A DNA stretch of 64,000 nucleotides from NCBI GenBank assembly GCA_963556145.1, contig OY744465.1, forward strand, positions 4,588,001 through 4,652,000. The letters are read 5' to 3'. A program made the position numbers and the translations under genes. The first letter of the stretch is position 1; every line of letters starts with the position of its first letter. A model generated the notes under the pieces. It was not told the origin of the DNA, did not search any database, and saw only the letters and a program-made list of their open reading frames with translations. This document shows, in pieces, positions 31,496-42,104 of this stretch. This DNA is from Hygrocybe punicea. Its lineage: Eukaryota > Basidiomycota > Agaricomycetes > Agaricales > Hygrophoraceae.

Positions 31496-31754
31496 TCAGT
31501 GGATATTGCTCTTTCAAGACATTTAAATGATTCCATTGCTGATCAACGTGTTTGGCACGTGTTCGTTGTTTTATCATTGCCACTCTTGTCAGGTGACATA
31601 ATTCCGACGTCTTATAATTAGAAGGTTTGTGGAATCGTCACCACCCGCTATCAACCACCCTGAAAGTAATCAATCATTAAGGTATTGATGTATTAATGAT
31701 ATCTGTGTCTGTTCCTCATCCCACCCATCCGAAATCCTGCCTAGGTCCACAAAC

Positions 31755-33577
31755 ATGCCATATAAGAAGGAACTTGGTTATGAACTTTGCATGCACATCT
31801 GCCCTGGTCGAAAATGCGACTCTCCAAAAACGAAATGTCTTTTGTGGAAGAAGGAAGGCAACTCCTGCCAAAGACATGTCGGATCCGCACACCAACATCC
31901 CAAATGTGTTTCGTCTGGAATTTGTCCGCAGTCGGTATGTCTTGGTCGCAACATACGTGAAAATTCGCAGGGTGTCCGCAATGCGACGGCCGCGGAACTC
32001 AATCTCCTTCCACGCAAAAGGCTATCATCCGACTCTGAGATGGAAACATCATCTGACTGTGAAACGGAACCGCCAACCACCGTAAGCAACAATGAACGCC
32101 GTATAACCACATTAAGCAACAATGACGGCCGTGTTTTCAAAATCCTTTTTATCCTTGACCCAACAACTCATATCGCGAGCAAAGCCGCAGCCATTAACGA
32201 TCTTGCATTCGTCACCATGACCATATCCGACATTGAACTCGATACCATTGCCCATCTTGATGGTTACGTCCATATCATCAAGTCATACAAGAGTCGCTAT
32301 TCAGCATGTATTCAAGAATGGGTAATGTCTATTGTTTAATTTGTGGATTGTTGATACTGAAACGTATTTCACAACAAACAGGTTTATATCGGAATGCGAC
32401 TACATCATGAGGATGGAGCCCGGCGCTTCAATGTCAAATACATATTTTGGCCTGAGTTCCTTCATGCAATACTTCGCCATCAAGACAAAGGCGATACGTG
32501 GCAAAAGTTCGCATCGGCAGATTGTGTATTTGGTGGTGTGGATATGGGAATGTCATACATGTAAGATTGACATCGCTTTAATTAATTCTGCTCCGTTTTC
32601 GCTGCATTATACTGATGTCTTGACAGCGGTAACCAATACGGATTGACACTGGAAAATGTGTCGATTTTCATGACTGGAATGGACGAACTCTGTCGAACGG
32701 TACACATCTGGCCACCTCCGAAGCAGATGAACACGGTCCATTCAAAATGGATACAAAATCAAAACTTGCTTCATGTCGCTTTGAATGTAACGCATACGAT
32801 ACGCCCTCAAGCAAAATTATTAAACGATGGCGACCAATTCCCACCGAATATTGTCTTGAAACGGACACACAGCGACACTGGTCATCACGTCCTATTACCT
32901 GGCGACGCCAAGCGAAATTGGGAATACATGCGCAATAACTGTGAGGTTCCAGGTTCACGTTGGTTTGGGCAAACGTACATCGAACCACTGAGTAAGATGG
33001 GCGAATGGCATGTGTTTCTAGTTGGTGGAAAGGTCGTGTATACGGTGCACACCCTGTACAACAAGGAAAGCAAGTCCTGGAAGTGGGATATCATCTCAAG
33101 TTTCTATACCTTGGATGAGTTAAGGTGAGTGCCCTTCATTTTCACTTGTCATATCATATGCATGATTGTCTTAACTTTGTCAGAATATTTCAAATGCAGG
33201 GGACTCTATTGAAGACGGTGGCGTGCAATCCGGACAGGGGCGCCATTTCTATTTGAGAGCAAGGCAGAAACGAGTTCTTCGACTTTGTCCAAAAGACCTA
33301 CGAAGGGCTTTATGCGATAGAGTCCAATATGGTTGGTGGAAAACCATCGATGAGTGTTTTTTGCCATATGGACATATCGCTCATTGTGGATTCCAAAACG
33401 GATACTGTGTCCTATTTCGTGAACGAGGTGGAACGTTATCACACATGCAGCCTCTGGTCGAACATGAAGTCAGGTCCGAAATCCGTTCGAGCACCCATTG
33501 GCTCATTAGCAGACACTTTTGCAGGGGTTTTCTATAAATGGTTGATTGACATCAAAGGTCCATACTCATATTTGTAA
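31755..33577 (+). pseudogene. ATP-grasp-like protein, interrupted by one stop
   Basis: Exons 31755-32321, 32382-32560, 32627-33124 and 33184-33577 join in phase through GT-AG introns of 60, 66 and 59 nt. The N-terminus is Cys-rich (CMHICPGRKCDSPKTKC). The central part, IVLKRTHSDTGHHVLLP with WFGQTYIEPL and FLVGGKVVYTVHT, resembles the nucleotide-binding part of an ATP-grasp-like family found as hypothetical proteins in Agaricomycetes. The C-terminal HMDISLIVD...YFVNEVERYHT completes the pattern. Exon 4 has an in-frame TGA (33258-33260) before GRNEFFDFVQKTYEGL. A CGA-to-TGA change would explain it. The conserved sequence continues afterwards, so this is probably a recently broken gene. The ATP-grasp assignment is from recalled motif patterns. 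Confidence 0.5.
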
Positions 33578-33664
33578 TATTATCTGTACAGTCAATGGAT
33601 CGGTTCACGTTTATTTCACAAAACAGACATAAGATACAAATATAAATGATGCTAAGTGGAGCAA

Positions 33665-35712
33665 TCATTTCGGCACTCCCAAGACCATGACCCATTGCAC
33701 ATTGAGTGAAATGCTCTTCATCATGTCATCTACACGCTTGAATGTATTGATGGTGTGTCCAACAACGACACAGGATCCTGCAGGGATATTGTGCGGGAAG
33801 ATGGGTAGTTGCTGGAGCGATATGAGAGTGGACGTGAAGTTCGCTTTGACTTTGCGTGCATCATAGATGGGCACTGACAACACATACTTAAGATATCAAT
33901 TTATATTAGACGACCGGATGCTTACCAATATCGTAAAATGATAGAGCGGCCTTATGATAAGATGGAGTGGGTCGACGAGTGAATGGACTAAGTTGTACAT
34001 TTTTGGATGTCGATGCCTCTATGAAAATCGATTAGGAATTACAACTAAAAATGATTAATGCACAAACTGGGAGATGTATCCATTCCACTTGCTGTGGTCG
34101 TTGAGAAGGACACATAGTCCTTATACAGTTGGGCCCGAAATTCGGACTCGCGAATCACCATTCCAATAGCACCGACATATCGCTCCCATTCCCCTTGAAG
34201 TAGTGCACCCTGTATAACCTTGACCGGCTTTGTATTGCCACCAATCTTGGGCTCATCGAGAAAGCAGGACTCCACTATGATGACCGATGTAAAGATCGTC
34301 GGCATTCCACCTCTGACTGCATGAAAGAAGTTGCGACCAAATGCACCAGTGGAGATATGGGCAGGGTTATCACGAGAGAGATTAGAGTACCTCCCAGATC
34401 TATCAAATGTAATGGCGGAAACCAATAACCTATATTATATCCAATGAATCGACCAAATTGACCTCAAATTGCTGTTCAAATAACGTACTTTCTGTTGATC
34501 TTGTAGATGTCAGTGATGATATCACTGAACTGTGGGTTGCCATTCCCAATTGCACTGGACCAGGATACCATTGCTGCTGCCCTGAATGGTTATGAGTAAA
34601 TGACAAGGGTATAAATGCAATTGCATACTTGATATTGACACAGTCTTGGTAGGTGTCAACAAGTTGAGGATCCCTCGTGCCAATATCGGACTCATCAACG
34701 TTTGGAGATGGTAAGCTAGATTCACGACATCTACATCAAACACCATGGTGTAATAAGATCCAACACACCTGGTGATCTGCGTCAGTGCATAGGTCAGATC
34801 TCCTTCATCGCCACTGGAGCCTTTATCATCGTCGGTATCATCGAGCATGATGGCCTTCGTGGACTTCGACTTCTTGGATGGAGTATTAGAAACGCTGTTA
34901 CAATTAATGAATGAGAATATTCATATCGGCACGTAAAATACACACGAAATTGGCTTATCGGGGTTCTTCATCAAGGCTACTTTGCGACGATGCCTAAACA
35001 GTCAAACGATTTGTTTGAACAAATGGATATGTCTATGATAACCGAACAACTCACTTAGAACCGTAATCCTCTTCCTCTTCCTCTTCCTCCTCTTCCTCAC
35101 CGTCTCGTGATTGATTAGATGCAGCTTTCAATTTCTTGGCGGGGGAAGGCGTTTTACTATAGATAACCTGTCAATGATGAGACAATACCTATGAAAAATA
35201 TTTACACATTGTCGTCATTGTCGGTGACATTGGGAGATGACATTTGACGTTTCTTTCCACTGTAACAGATTGATATCATGGTGGATATATTTGATATTGA
35301 AACACTAACACGTCTTTAACGTTGCGAAACTTGACGGAATGCCTAGGAGGATATTGATATTTGTTAACTCATATTGGATAACAATGATATGTGATTATAG
35401 ATACCTTGTGAGCGTTGACGGTGCCATTACACTGCCAGTGCTTGGAATACTGACGGCATCATCATTAGCATCGGACAAAGCCACACTGTCCATTGGTCAA
35501 AAATAGATAACGATTAAAATGATGACACATACATATCATCATCAGCCCAAGTCTTGATGACCTTCTTCTGCTTCTCGATTGTTGCAGAAGGCCGTCTTTA
35601 GTGCATGCAATAGAAACTTCAGTTATACCGAGTAAAATAGGGATGCATACATGGTGGCCTTGGATTTTGCTTTCGAGTTTGATTTCGTGGCGGTGGACTT
35701 CTTGGGAGGCAT
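33665..35712 (-). CDS. Multi-exon hypothetical protein, acidic N-terminus
   Basis: The ATG at 35712 opens several very short exons separated by introns of about 45-60 nt (for example GTATGC near 35651 and GTATGT near 35534). They encode a Lys/Ser/Asp-rich, low-complexity N-terminus (KKSTATKSNSKAKSKAT, later a Glu run). Two longer exons (near 34850-34620 and 34425-34080) look globular: TYALTQITRCVGSYYTMVFD and GGMPTIFTSVIIVESCFL. The last exon ends NVQWVMVLGVPK before a TGA at 33665-33667. I have seen similar hypothetical proteins in mushroom genomes near transposons but cannot assign a function. The stop lies 87 bp from the convergent ATP-grasp-like gene. Exact splice sites of the small exons are uncertain. 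Confidence 0.5.
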
Positions 35713-35790
35713 TGGAGAGCGGTAAAAGTTGATGGAATAGTGGATATCATCTCCACTCACGCTTTAAATCACTCAAAAACAATAAGCTAT

Positions 35791-37428
35791 TGTTACATTT
35801 TTCACCTCCGCAACTCCGATTCCGACTCCGCTACCCACGATGACGATTCCACTTTGCCATACCTTCCTTTTTCGTTCCCCTTTACCTTTTGTCTTCTTTT
35901 GGACATTGTTGTTTATTCTTGTTCTTGTTCTCTTCTTTCCCTTCTTCTAGAACAATCCAGACCGACCATGGACATATCCCACGTGACCTTGCTGTACCCG
36001 AATAGTCTCCTTGCCGACGGACATCATTGCTATTGTCTTTTCCCTCGTCCTGACATATTGTTGACTTCATCCCACGACAAACCGATTCACAATGGCTGTA
36101 CTCCCGACACAGCTCATTACCGTAATTGTTATTGGCAGCATTGCCATCACCTTCCTGATCGGTTTCTACTTTGTTATGATCTATCTTTGGCATCGGCACC
36201 GAAACCCTTCCGCCATTGATACTTCTGACGTCCACCTCGACAATATATCGACACGTAATTGACAATTGCCATTCCCGGATATATGGTTTCCACTTTCGTA
36301 TTCCGTGCCTACCATTATCCTCCCTGACGATCCGACGACATTCCTCACCTGCACGCATGCCCTGAACAATCCTCGATCACAGGACATTTCACTGTTCTCT
36401 CTAATCCGACCATCGCCGAAGCACATTCTTTCGGACTTCGACCACAGACCATACGACTTCCCAAACAGTGAACCAACCCCTATCGCATATTGTTCGTATG
36501 ACACCGCTTCAATGCAGTACCCGACGACTTGTTCCCACAGCTTGTCACTCATGCCATGACTCGAAACCTGGACCCACATTCATTTATCCTTTTCCATCTA
36601 AAACCTTGATACCTCCCACACTCGTTTACAACGATACCCTTTTTTGGACAAATACCGACATCAGGTGGACCGCATTGTTCCACAGACAGGACAAGACATT
36701 GCTCCTCGATACGTCATCGACACAGACATTGTCATCCAGTACAGCTTATGCTGTTCACATGTCTGACCTCGACTAGCCCACTGTCTTAGTTGGTTTTTCC
36801 TCCAAACATTCCTTTATTTTCTTTCATGCCACCAACCTTGCCACTATATCCACGCTACCTCAAGACCTCCCTTCACCAATTCTACACTGGACGATACCCT
36901 TCTTCGACCCGACTGTGCATTGCCAGACTGCGCACTTGCCTGTTACAGCAAGTATAGACCCCGAATTGGCAATTATGCATGTCACATGACCTGATGACAA
37001 ATCATCCGAGTCATCCGGACCTCACCTCTCTCTCAATGACACCCGGGCCTCCAGTTGGATCGCGAGAACATCGACATGAGGACGCCTCATGTACGCCTCA
37101 TGGTGAACACATGGTAGAGTTGGACATGTTGTAGCTTCATGGTTGGATTCCCAACTCCCCTAAAGTCCATTCACTATATCTACTGTCCTTGTTGTTGGTT
37201 CGGACTTTTTCTTCTTTCCTTTCCTTACGTTTAGTCTGGTTCTTGGGGCAGACCCCCTTATCTTGGGTAACCCCCACGGCTCGCAATGACATTGTACCTT
37301 GACCCCCCCTTCTTAGCAGTGTTGTCTTAGCTGTAAGCAACAATGAAAGCTGCTGTTCTCTCCTCTGGAAACCGTCCCCCTGTTAAGTTGATTGTTGCCG
37401 GAGCCCGCTGCAGAAGCGATCCGTAACA
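35791..37428 (+). repeat. 5' LTR of the LARD-like element
   Basis: It begins TGTTACATTTTTCACC and ends GCGATCCGTAACA. I found no difference from 40462-42099 when reading the two side by side, and predicted peptides from both are the same. It includes ACGTTTAGTCT at 37227-37237, whose reverse complement lies just outside the LTR, marking the likely R start. A TATAT lies about 50 nt upstream (37174-37179). Confidence 0.9.
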
Positions 37429-37430
37429 AA

Positions 37431-37441
37431 AGACTAAACGT
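37431..37441 (+). promoter_or_regulatory. Self-priming primer-binding site of the LARD-like element
   Basis: AGACTAAACGT, 2 nt after the 5' LTR, is the exact reverse complement of 37227-37237 in the LTR. Position, length (11 nt) and spacing equal those of the Tf1-like element at 14102-14112, but the sequence differs. This indicates that the complementarity itself is conserved. Confidence 0.65.
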
Positions 37442-38439
37442 TTCCCAACTCCCCCGACAATCAACTTTCGACATGAACCAATGGACCCCTCCTCTCTCCC
37501 TCGTCCTCCCCTACACCCTCTCCCTCTCCTCCTCCTCTCGACTTTATTCATCCCTAAACCCTGACCCCACACGAATGGACGAACGAACGATGCTAGACTG
37601 TTACTGATGCAGACCTGAAATCTGTTGATGTACACTAGCCACCTGGACCCCGAATGATTGTTGAATACTCCGAATGGTCAACCTCAAGACTGCCGCCCTG
37701 CGAATTATTCATGGTTTATCCATAATAATTGCTCAAGCCCAATCCTGGAACCTGGAACGAAACAAACCCCTGACTAACGTCACCACTGTCATTCCACACT
37801 TCGATATGATAATTATGACATGAAATGATGCAATGGACAAGTCTTGTCATTGCCCCAGATGCAGAAGGACACTGCTAGACAAACCAATCGCCTTAGGTAT
37901 CCCACCTTCATGATTCAAATATGTTTTGGTTGTACCAGACATATTATGACTCCCTCTCCCTGGACGAACCGAAAATCACTGAACCCTTCAAACCGACTTC
38001 CTACTCTTCCTTCAACCTCCTCCCCCTCATCTCCTCACCAAATGCAGAAAGCCCAGAGAAAGCCAGTACGCATACGAAACCCTGATTCCTGAAATGACCT
38101 GTACATGTGACAAAGAGAAGTGGTTGATCTTAGTAGTCTGTTGGAACAGATGAAAGGGGACCCTCTTTGTTTGACATGGATGAACAAATGACCAAGACTA
38201 TAATGATTGTCATGAACGGAACACATACGAAATACCACTCCTTACCAATTTGGATAGCGCTGATCGGCATATCAGGTGATATCCCGCTACACACCCTCTT
38301 TTTCTAGAAGTTTGATCCCCGATCATACATACGAATCCACGAGGCAACCAAGACCCTGGTACATGGACCGATCAATGGAAACTCCGACACGATGTTGACA
38401 ATGAGGCATGGTAATTGCCGAAGACGGAAAACTCCTTGA

Positions 38440-38868
38440 AATCACCCACTTGTCGTCACCCTGGCCAACCTCTGCCCCCCAGACCACCCATACCCATGGC
38501 CTGACCGCCGGTCCTGGAGTGACCCCTACGTTTGGTGTTTGCTCGACCGTCCTGACGACTGGGTTGACTATATTAGTTGGAACGATCCTCGCATCCCCCA
38601 CCTGGTCACCATCCACGATATTTTCCTCGGTCCTATCTTACAGGAACTACATCGACTTCGCAACCGTCTACGGCCTACCGCGCAAAGAAATCGTCGAAGC
38701 CAATTCCTCCTCCAGCGTCTCCAATACATTTTGGACGAGGAACTTCCTCATCATCGATTTGTTGTTCGCATCCCCGCTCCTCGTCTTGCACCCGTACCCC
38801 AGAATCATCGTGACACACGTATCGTCCAGCATCCTCGACACCGTCCCCACCGTCGACATCGACAATGA
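38440..38868 (+). CDS. LARD-like element ORF A (unknown function)
   Basis: An open frame without an obvious ATG (TTG at 38539, upstream TGA at 38437) encodes a Trp/Pro/Asp-rich segment (WSDPYVWCLLDRPDDWVDYI) followed by ILQELHRLRNRLRP, ILDEELPHHRFVVRIPAP and an Arg/His-rich tail. The composition is protein-like rather than repetitive, and it lies in the sense direction of the element. It ends in an ATGA overlap with the next frame (38865), which suggests coupled expression. I recognise no family, and no gag or nucleocapsid motif is present. Confidence 0.4.
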   Translation, partial: NHPLVVTLANLCPPDHPYPWPDRRSWSDPYVWCLLDRPDDWVDYISWNDPRIPHLVTIHDIFLGPILQELHRLRNRLRPTAQRNRRSQFLLQRLQYILDEELPHHRFVVRIPAPRLAPVPQNHRDTRIVQHPRHRPHRRHRQ

Positions 38869-39356
38869 GTCTCGACGTACCCTTTATCTTCGATGATCTG
38901 GACAATGAGCTATATTTTGGTGCAGTGAACATTTGCGGTGAAGAACATTCGACTCCCCCCATTGATGACTTTGATGCGTACATGGACAGTCTCACTGATC
39001 TCCCGACACCCCCTCGAAAAATAACCCACCGACTGCATATAGAGATGGATGATGAATACCGAGCATGGTTGTATTCTCCACCTCTTGTCTCGCTCCAAAC
39101 CCAGTCACGTCGCCGCTCTCCACTTCTTCCCCAATCCCAGAAAAGGAAACTCGACAATGCACACCGTTCTGACGGCCATAACATGCAGAACAAACGCTCG
39201 AGACATGGGACCAAAGAACCCGATTATCATCGTCATGCCTTATTTCGCGCAATGCATGAGCGTATGGTGAAGGGGAAGGAGAATGACATCCATGGATTGG
39301 ATTGGAGATTGATGTTGTTTGTGAAAGGATACACCCCCGTCATGTATGATTCGTAA
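38865..39356 (+). CDS. LARD-like element ORF B (163 aa, unknown function)
   Basis: It starts at the ATG that overlaps the stop of ORF A. It is acidic at first (FIFDDLDNELYFGAVNI, DDFDAYMDSL), has a basic middle (RRRSPLLPQSQKRKL, NKRSRHGT; nuclear-localisation-like) and a mixed helical end (HALFRAMHERMVKGKEND). There is no known catalytic motif. Its presence in an otherwise pol-less element with apparently identical LTRs suggests either an element-specific accessory protein or a captured host exon. Confidence 0.45.
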   Translation: MSLDVPFIFDDLDNELYFGAVNICGEEHSTPPIDDFDAYMDSLTDLPTPPRKITHRLHIEMDDEYRAWLYSPPLVSLQTQSRRRSPLLPQSQKRKLDNAHRSDGHNMQNKRSRHGTKEPDYHRHALFRAMHERMVKGKENDIHGLDWRLMLFVKGYTPVMYDS

Positions 39357-40451
39357 AATGGACTTTCCCTTGTATATGAACAACTTCGACATTATTTACA
39401 CCAACGAAAACACCCAGAAGAAGAAACAGAATACCCAGAAACAGAAGAGAAGAAACAAAAATGGAATGGACAGATGGAACATGACCATAGAGAAACATGT
39501 AGCAGGTTCTCTCACCAGCTATACAAATAAGAGACGAAGCAGCAGGTTCTCTCACCAGCTATATAAATAAGAGATGAATATCCGAAACGATATAAAATCT
39601 ATGATCCCCAGACGCATGCATGATCGCTATAAGCCGTAGAATGAACCTTGATGTCTATGAACACCAGAACTGAACCAGAAGGATACTGGTTATCAAACCA
39701 ATGACCTCCAATCCCATATGGAAAGGAACCCGATGTGCTACTGACCAGTATGGCAGTAAATGCACCAGAAAAAGAAACAGTGAAGAATGAATCCCCATCC
39801 GAAATCCTTTGCCAATGTACAACTTGGAACTGGCAACTCTTTCACCTTCCTTATCCCGAATTCCCAAACATCTTCTGACCGACACCAATCCCTGTTGCAT
39901 TCATGGAATATGAAGAAATCTCGCACACCATTTGAGTGTAGGAAATCCACGATCAGTCAACAACACCGATATCTGAAACGATATAAATCTATGCTCATTC
40001 GAATGTCCGTAATGACTATAAACTTCTGACACCCAGAACACCCTGACATCCAGAACTCCCTCATCCCAAAAATGCCGACCACCTAATTCGCTTTAAACCG
40101 AAAACCCTGAATGAATACCTGAACCCCGACAACCTTTACCTCCTTTCAACCCGACACCCTTGACGACTTAATAATGAAATAACAATGACCCCGTAATTAT
40201 CCACAATGAAAAAAAATGACAAAAAACAATTGGACGAACCCGAATATATTTCCTTTTAACCCTTGTAACTCAGTAACGTCTTCATGATTTAATGACCTTT
40301 GGACTGACATTTTTTCCTTCTTCATGTTTTTGATTTCTTGCCGACCTTGATAGCGTCGTTAAACTGTCTGTTCTTTCCTTGTAATTTTTTCCTTGTTCTT
40401 TGTTTCCCTTGTTCTTTGTTCTTCTGGTTAATCGGGACGATTCCCCTTGTT

Positions 40452-40461
40452 CCGGGGGTAT
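40452..40461 (+). promoter_or_regulatory. Polypurine tract of the LARD-like element
   Basis: CCGGGGGTAT directly abuts the 3' LTR. The Tf1-like element has the equivalent AGGGGTAT before its 3' LTR (minus, 4444-4437). This is the expected place for plus-strand priming. Confidence 0.5.
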
Positions 40462-42099
40462 TGTTACATTTTTCACCTCCGCAACTCCGATTCCGACTCC
40501 GCTACCCACGATGACGATTCCACTTTGCCATACCTTCCTTTTTCGTTCCCCTTTACCTTTTGTCTTCTTTTGGACATTGTTGTTTATTCTTGTTCTTGTT
40601 CTCTTCTTTCCCTTCTTCTAGAACAATCCAGACCGACCATGGACATATCCCACGTGACCTTGCTGTACCCGAATAGTCTCCTTGCCGACGGACATCATTG
40701 CTATTGTCTTTTCCCTCGTCCTGACATATTGTTGACTTCATCCCACGACAAACCGATTCACAATGGCTGTACTCCCGACACAGCTCATTACCGTAATTGT
40801 TATTGGCAGCATTGCCATCACCTTCCTGATCGGTTTCTACTTTGTTATGATCTATCTTTGGCATCGGCACCGAAACCCTTCCGCCATTGATACTTCTGAC
40901 GTCCACCTCGACAATATATCGACACGTAATTGACAATTGCCATTCCCGGATATATGGTTTCCACTTTCGTATTCCGTGCCTACCATTATCCTCCCTGACG
41001 ATCCGACGACATTCCTCACCTGCACGCATGCCCTGAACAATCCTCGATCACAGGACATTTCACTGTTCTCTCTAATCCGACCATCGCCGAAGCACATTCT
41101 TTCGGACTTCGACCACAGACCATACGACTTCCCAAACAGTGAACCAACCCCTATCGCATATTGTTCGTATGACACCGCTTCAATGCAGTACCCGACGACT
41201 TGTTCCCACAGCTTGTCACTCATGCCATGACTCGAAACCTGGACCCACATTCATTTATCCTTTTCCATCTAAAACCTTGATACCTCCCACACTCGTTTAC
41301 AACGATACCCTTTTTTGGACAAATACCGACATCAGGTGGACCGCATTGTTCCACAGACAGGACAAGACATTGCTCCTCGATACGTCATCGACACAGACAT
41401 TGTCATCCAGTACAGCTTATGCTGTTCACATGTCTGACCTCGACTAGCCCACTGTCTTAGTTGGTTTTTCCTCCAAACATTCCTTTATTTTCTTTCATGC
41501 CACCAACCTTGCCACTATATCCACGCTACCTCAAGACCTCCCTTCACCAATTCTACACTGGACGATACCCTTCTTCGACCCGACTGTGCATTGCCAGACT
41601 GCGCACTTGCCTGTTACAGCAAGTATAGACCCCGAATTGGCAATTATGCATGTCACATGACCTGATGACAAATCATCCGAGTCATCCGGACCTCACCTCT
41701 CTCTCAATGACACCCGGGCCTCCAGTTGGATCGCGAGAACATCGACATGAGGACGCCTCATGTACGCCTCATGGTGAACACATGGTAGAGTTGGACATGT
41801 TGTAGCTTCATGGTTGGATTCCCAACTCCCCTAAAGTCCATTCACTATATCTACTGTCCTTGTTGTTGGTTCGGACTTTTTCTTCTTTCCTTTCCTTACG
41901 TTTAGTCTGGTTCTTGGGGCAGACCCCCTTATCTTGGGTAACCCCCACGGCTCGCAATGACATTGTACCTTGACCCCCCCTTCTTAGCAGTGTTGTCTTA
42001 GCTGTAAGCAACAATGAAAGCTGCTGTTCTCTCCTCTGGAAACCGTCCCCCTGTTAAGTTGATTGTTGCCGGAGCCCGCTGCAGAAGCGATCCGTAACA
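40462..42099 (+). repeat. 3' LTR of the LARD-like element
   Basis: It corresponds to 35791-37428 at a constant offset of 4671 bp without any insertion or deletion, and the reading-frame translations of the two copies agree throughout. This implies a very recent insertion. Confidence 0.9.
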
Positions 42100-42104
42100 G
42101 CTAT

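Larger units (their letters stand above)
35791..42099 (+). mobile_element. Young non-autonomous LTR retrotransposon (LARD-like, 6.3 kb)
   Basis: Two 1638-bp LTRs flank a 3033-bp interior (37429-40461) and the whole is bounded by a perfect 5-bp duplication GCTAT (35786-35790 and 42100-42104). No gag, protease, RT, RNase H or integrase motif is present in any frame. The sequence just inside both LTRs is related to the corresponding sequence of the Tf1-like element at 3877-14675: (C/T)CCAACTCCCC after the 5' LTR, and GGTTAATCGGGA...CCCCTTGTTCC before the 3' LTR. This suggests mobilisation in trans by that family. It is inserted between the minus-strand gene starting at 35712 and the decayed gene after 42100. 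Confidence 0.85.

Noticed and set aside
37137..37343. Small reading frames inside the LARD-like LTRs
   Set aside because: They are short, duplicated in both LTRs by necessity, and have no protein-like pattern or domain.
38668..39214. Minus-strand frames inside the LARD-like element
   Set aside because: The plus-strand frames have better composition, are sense to the element and overlap in an ATGA arrangement; the minus frames look like shadows.
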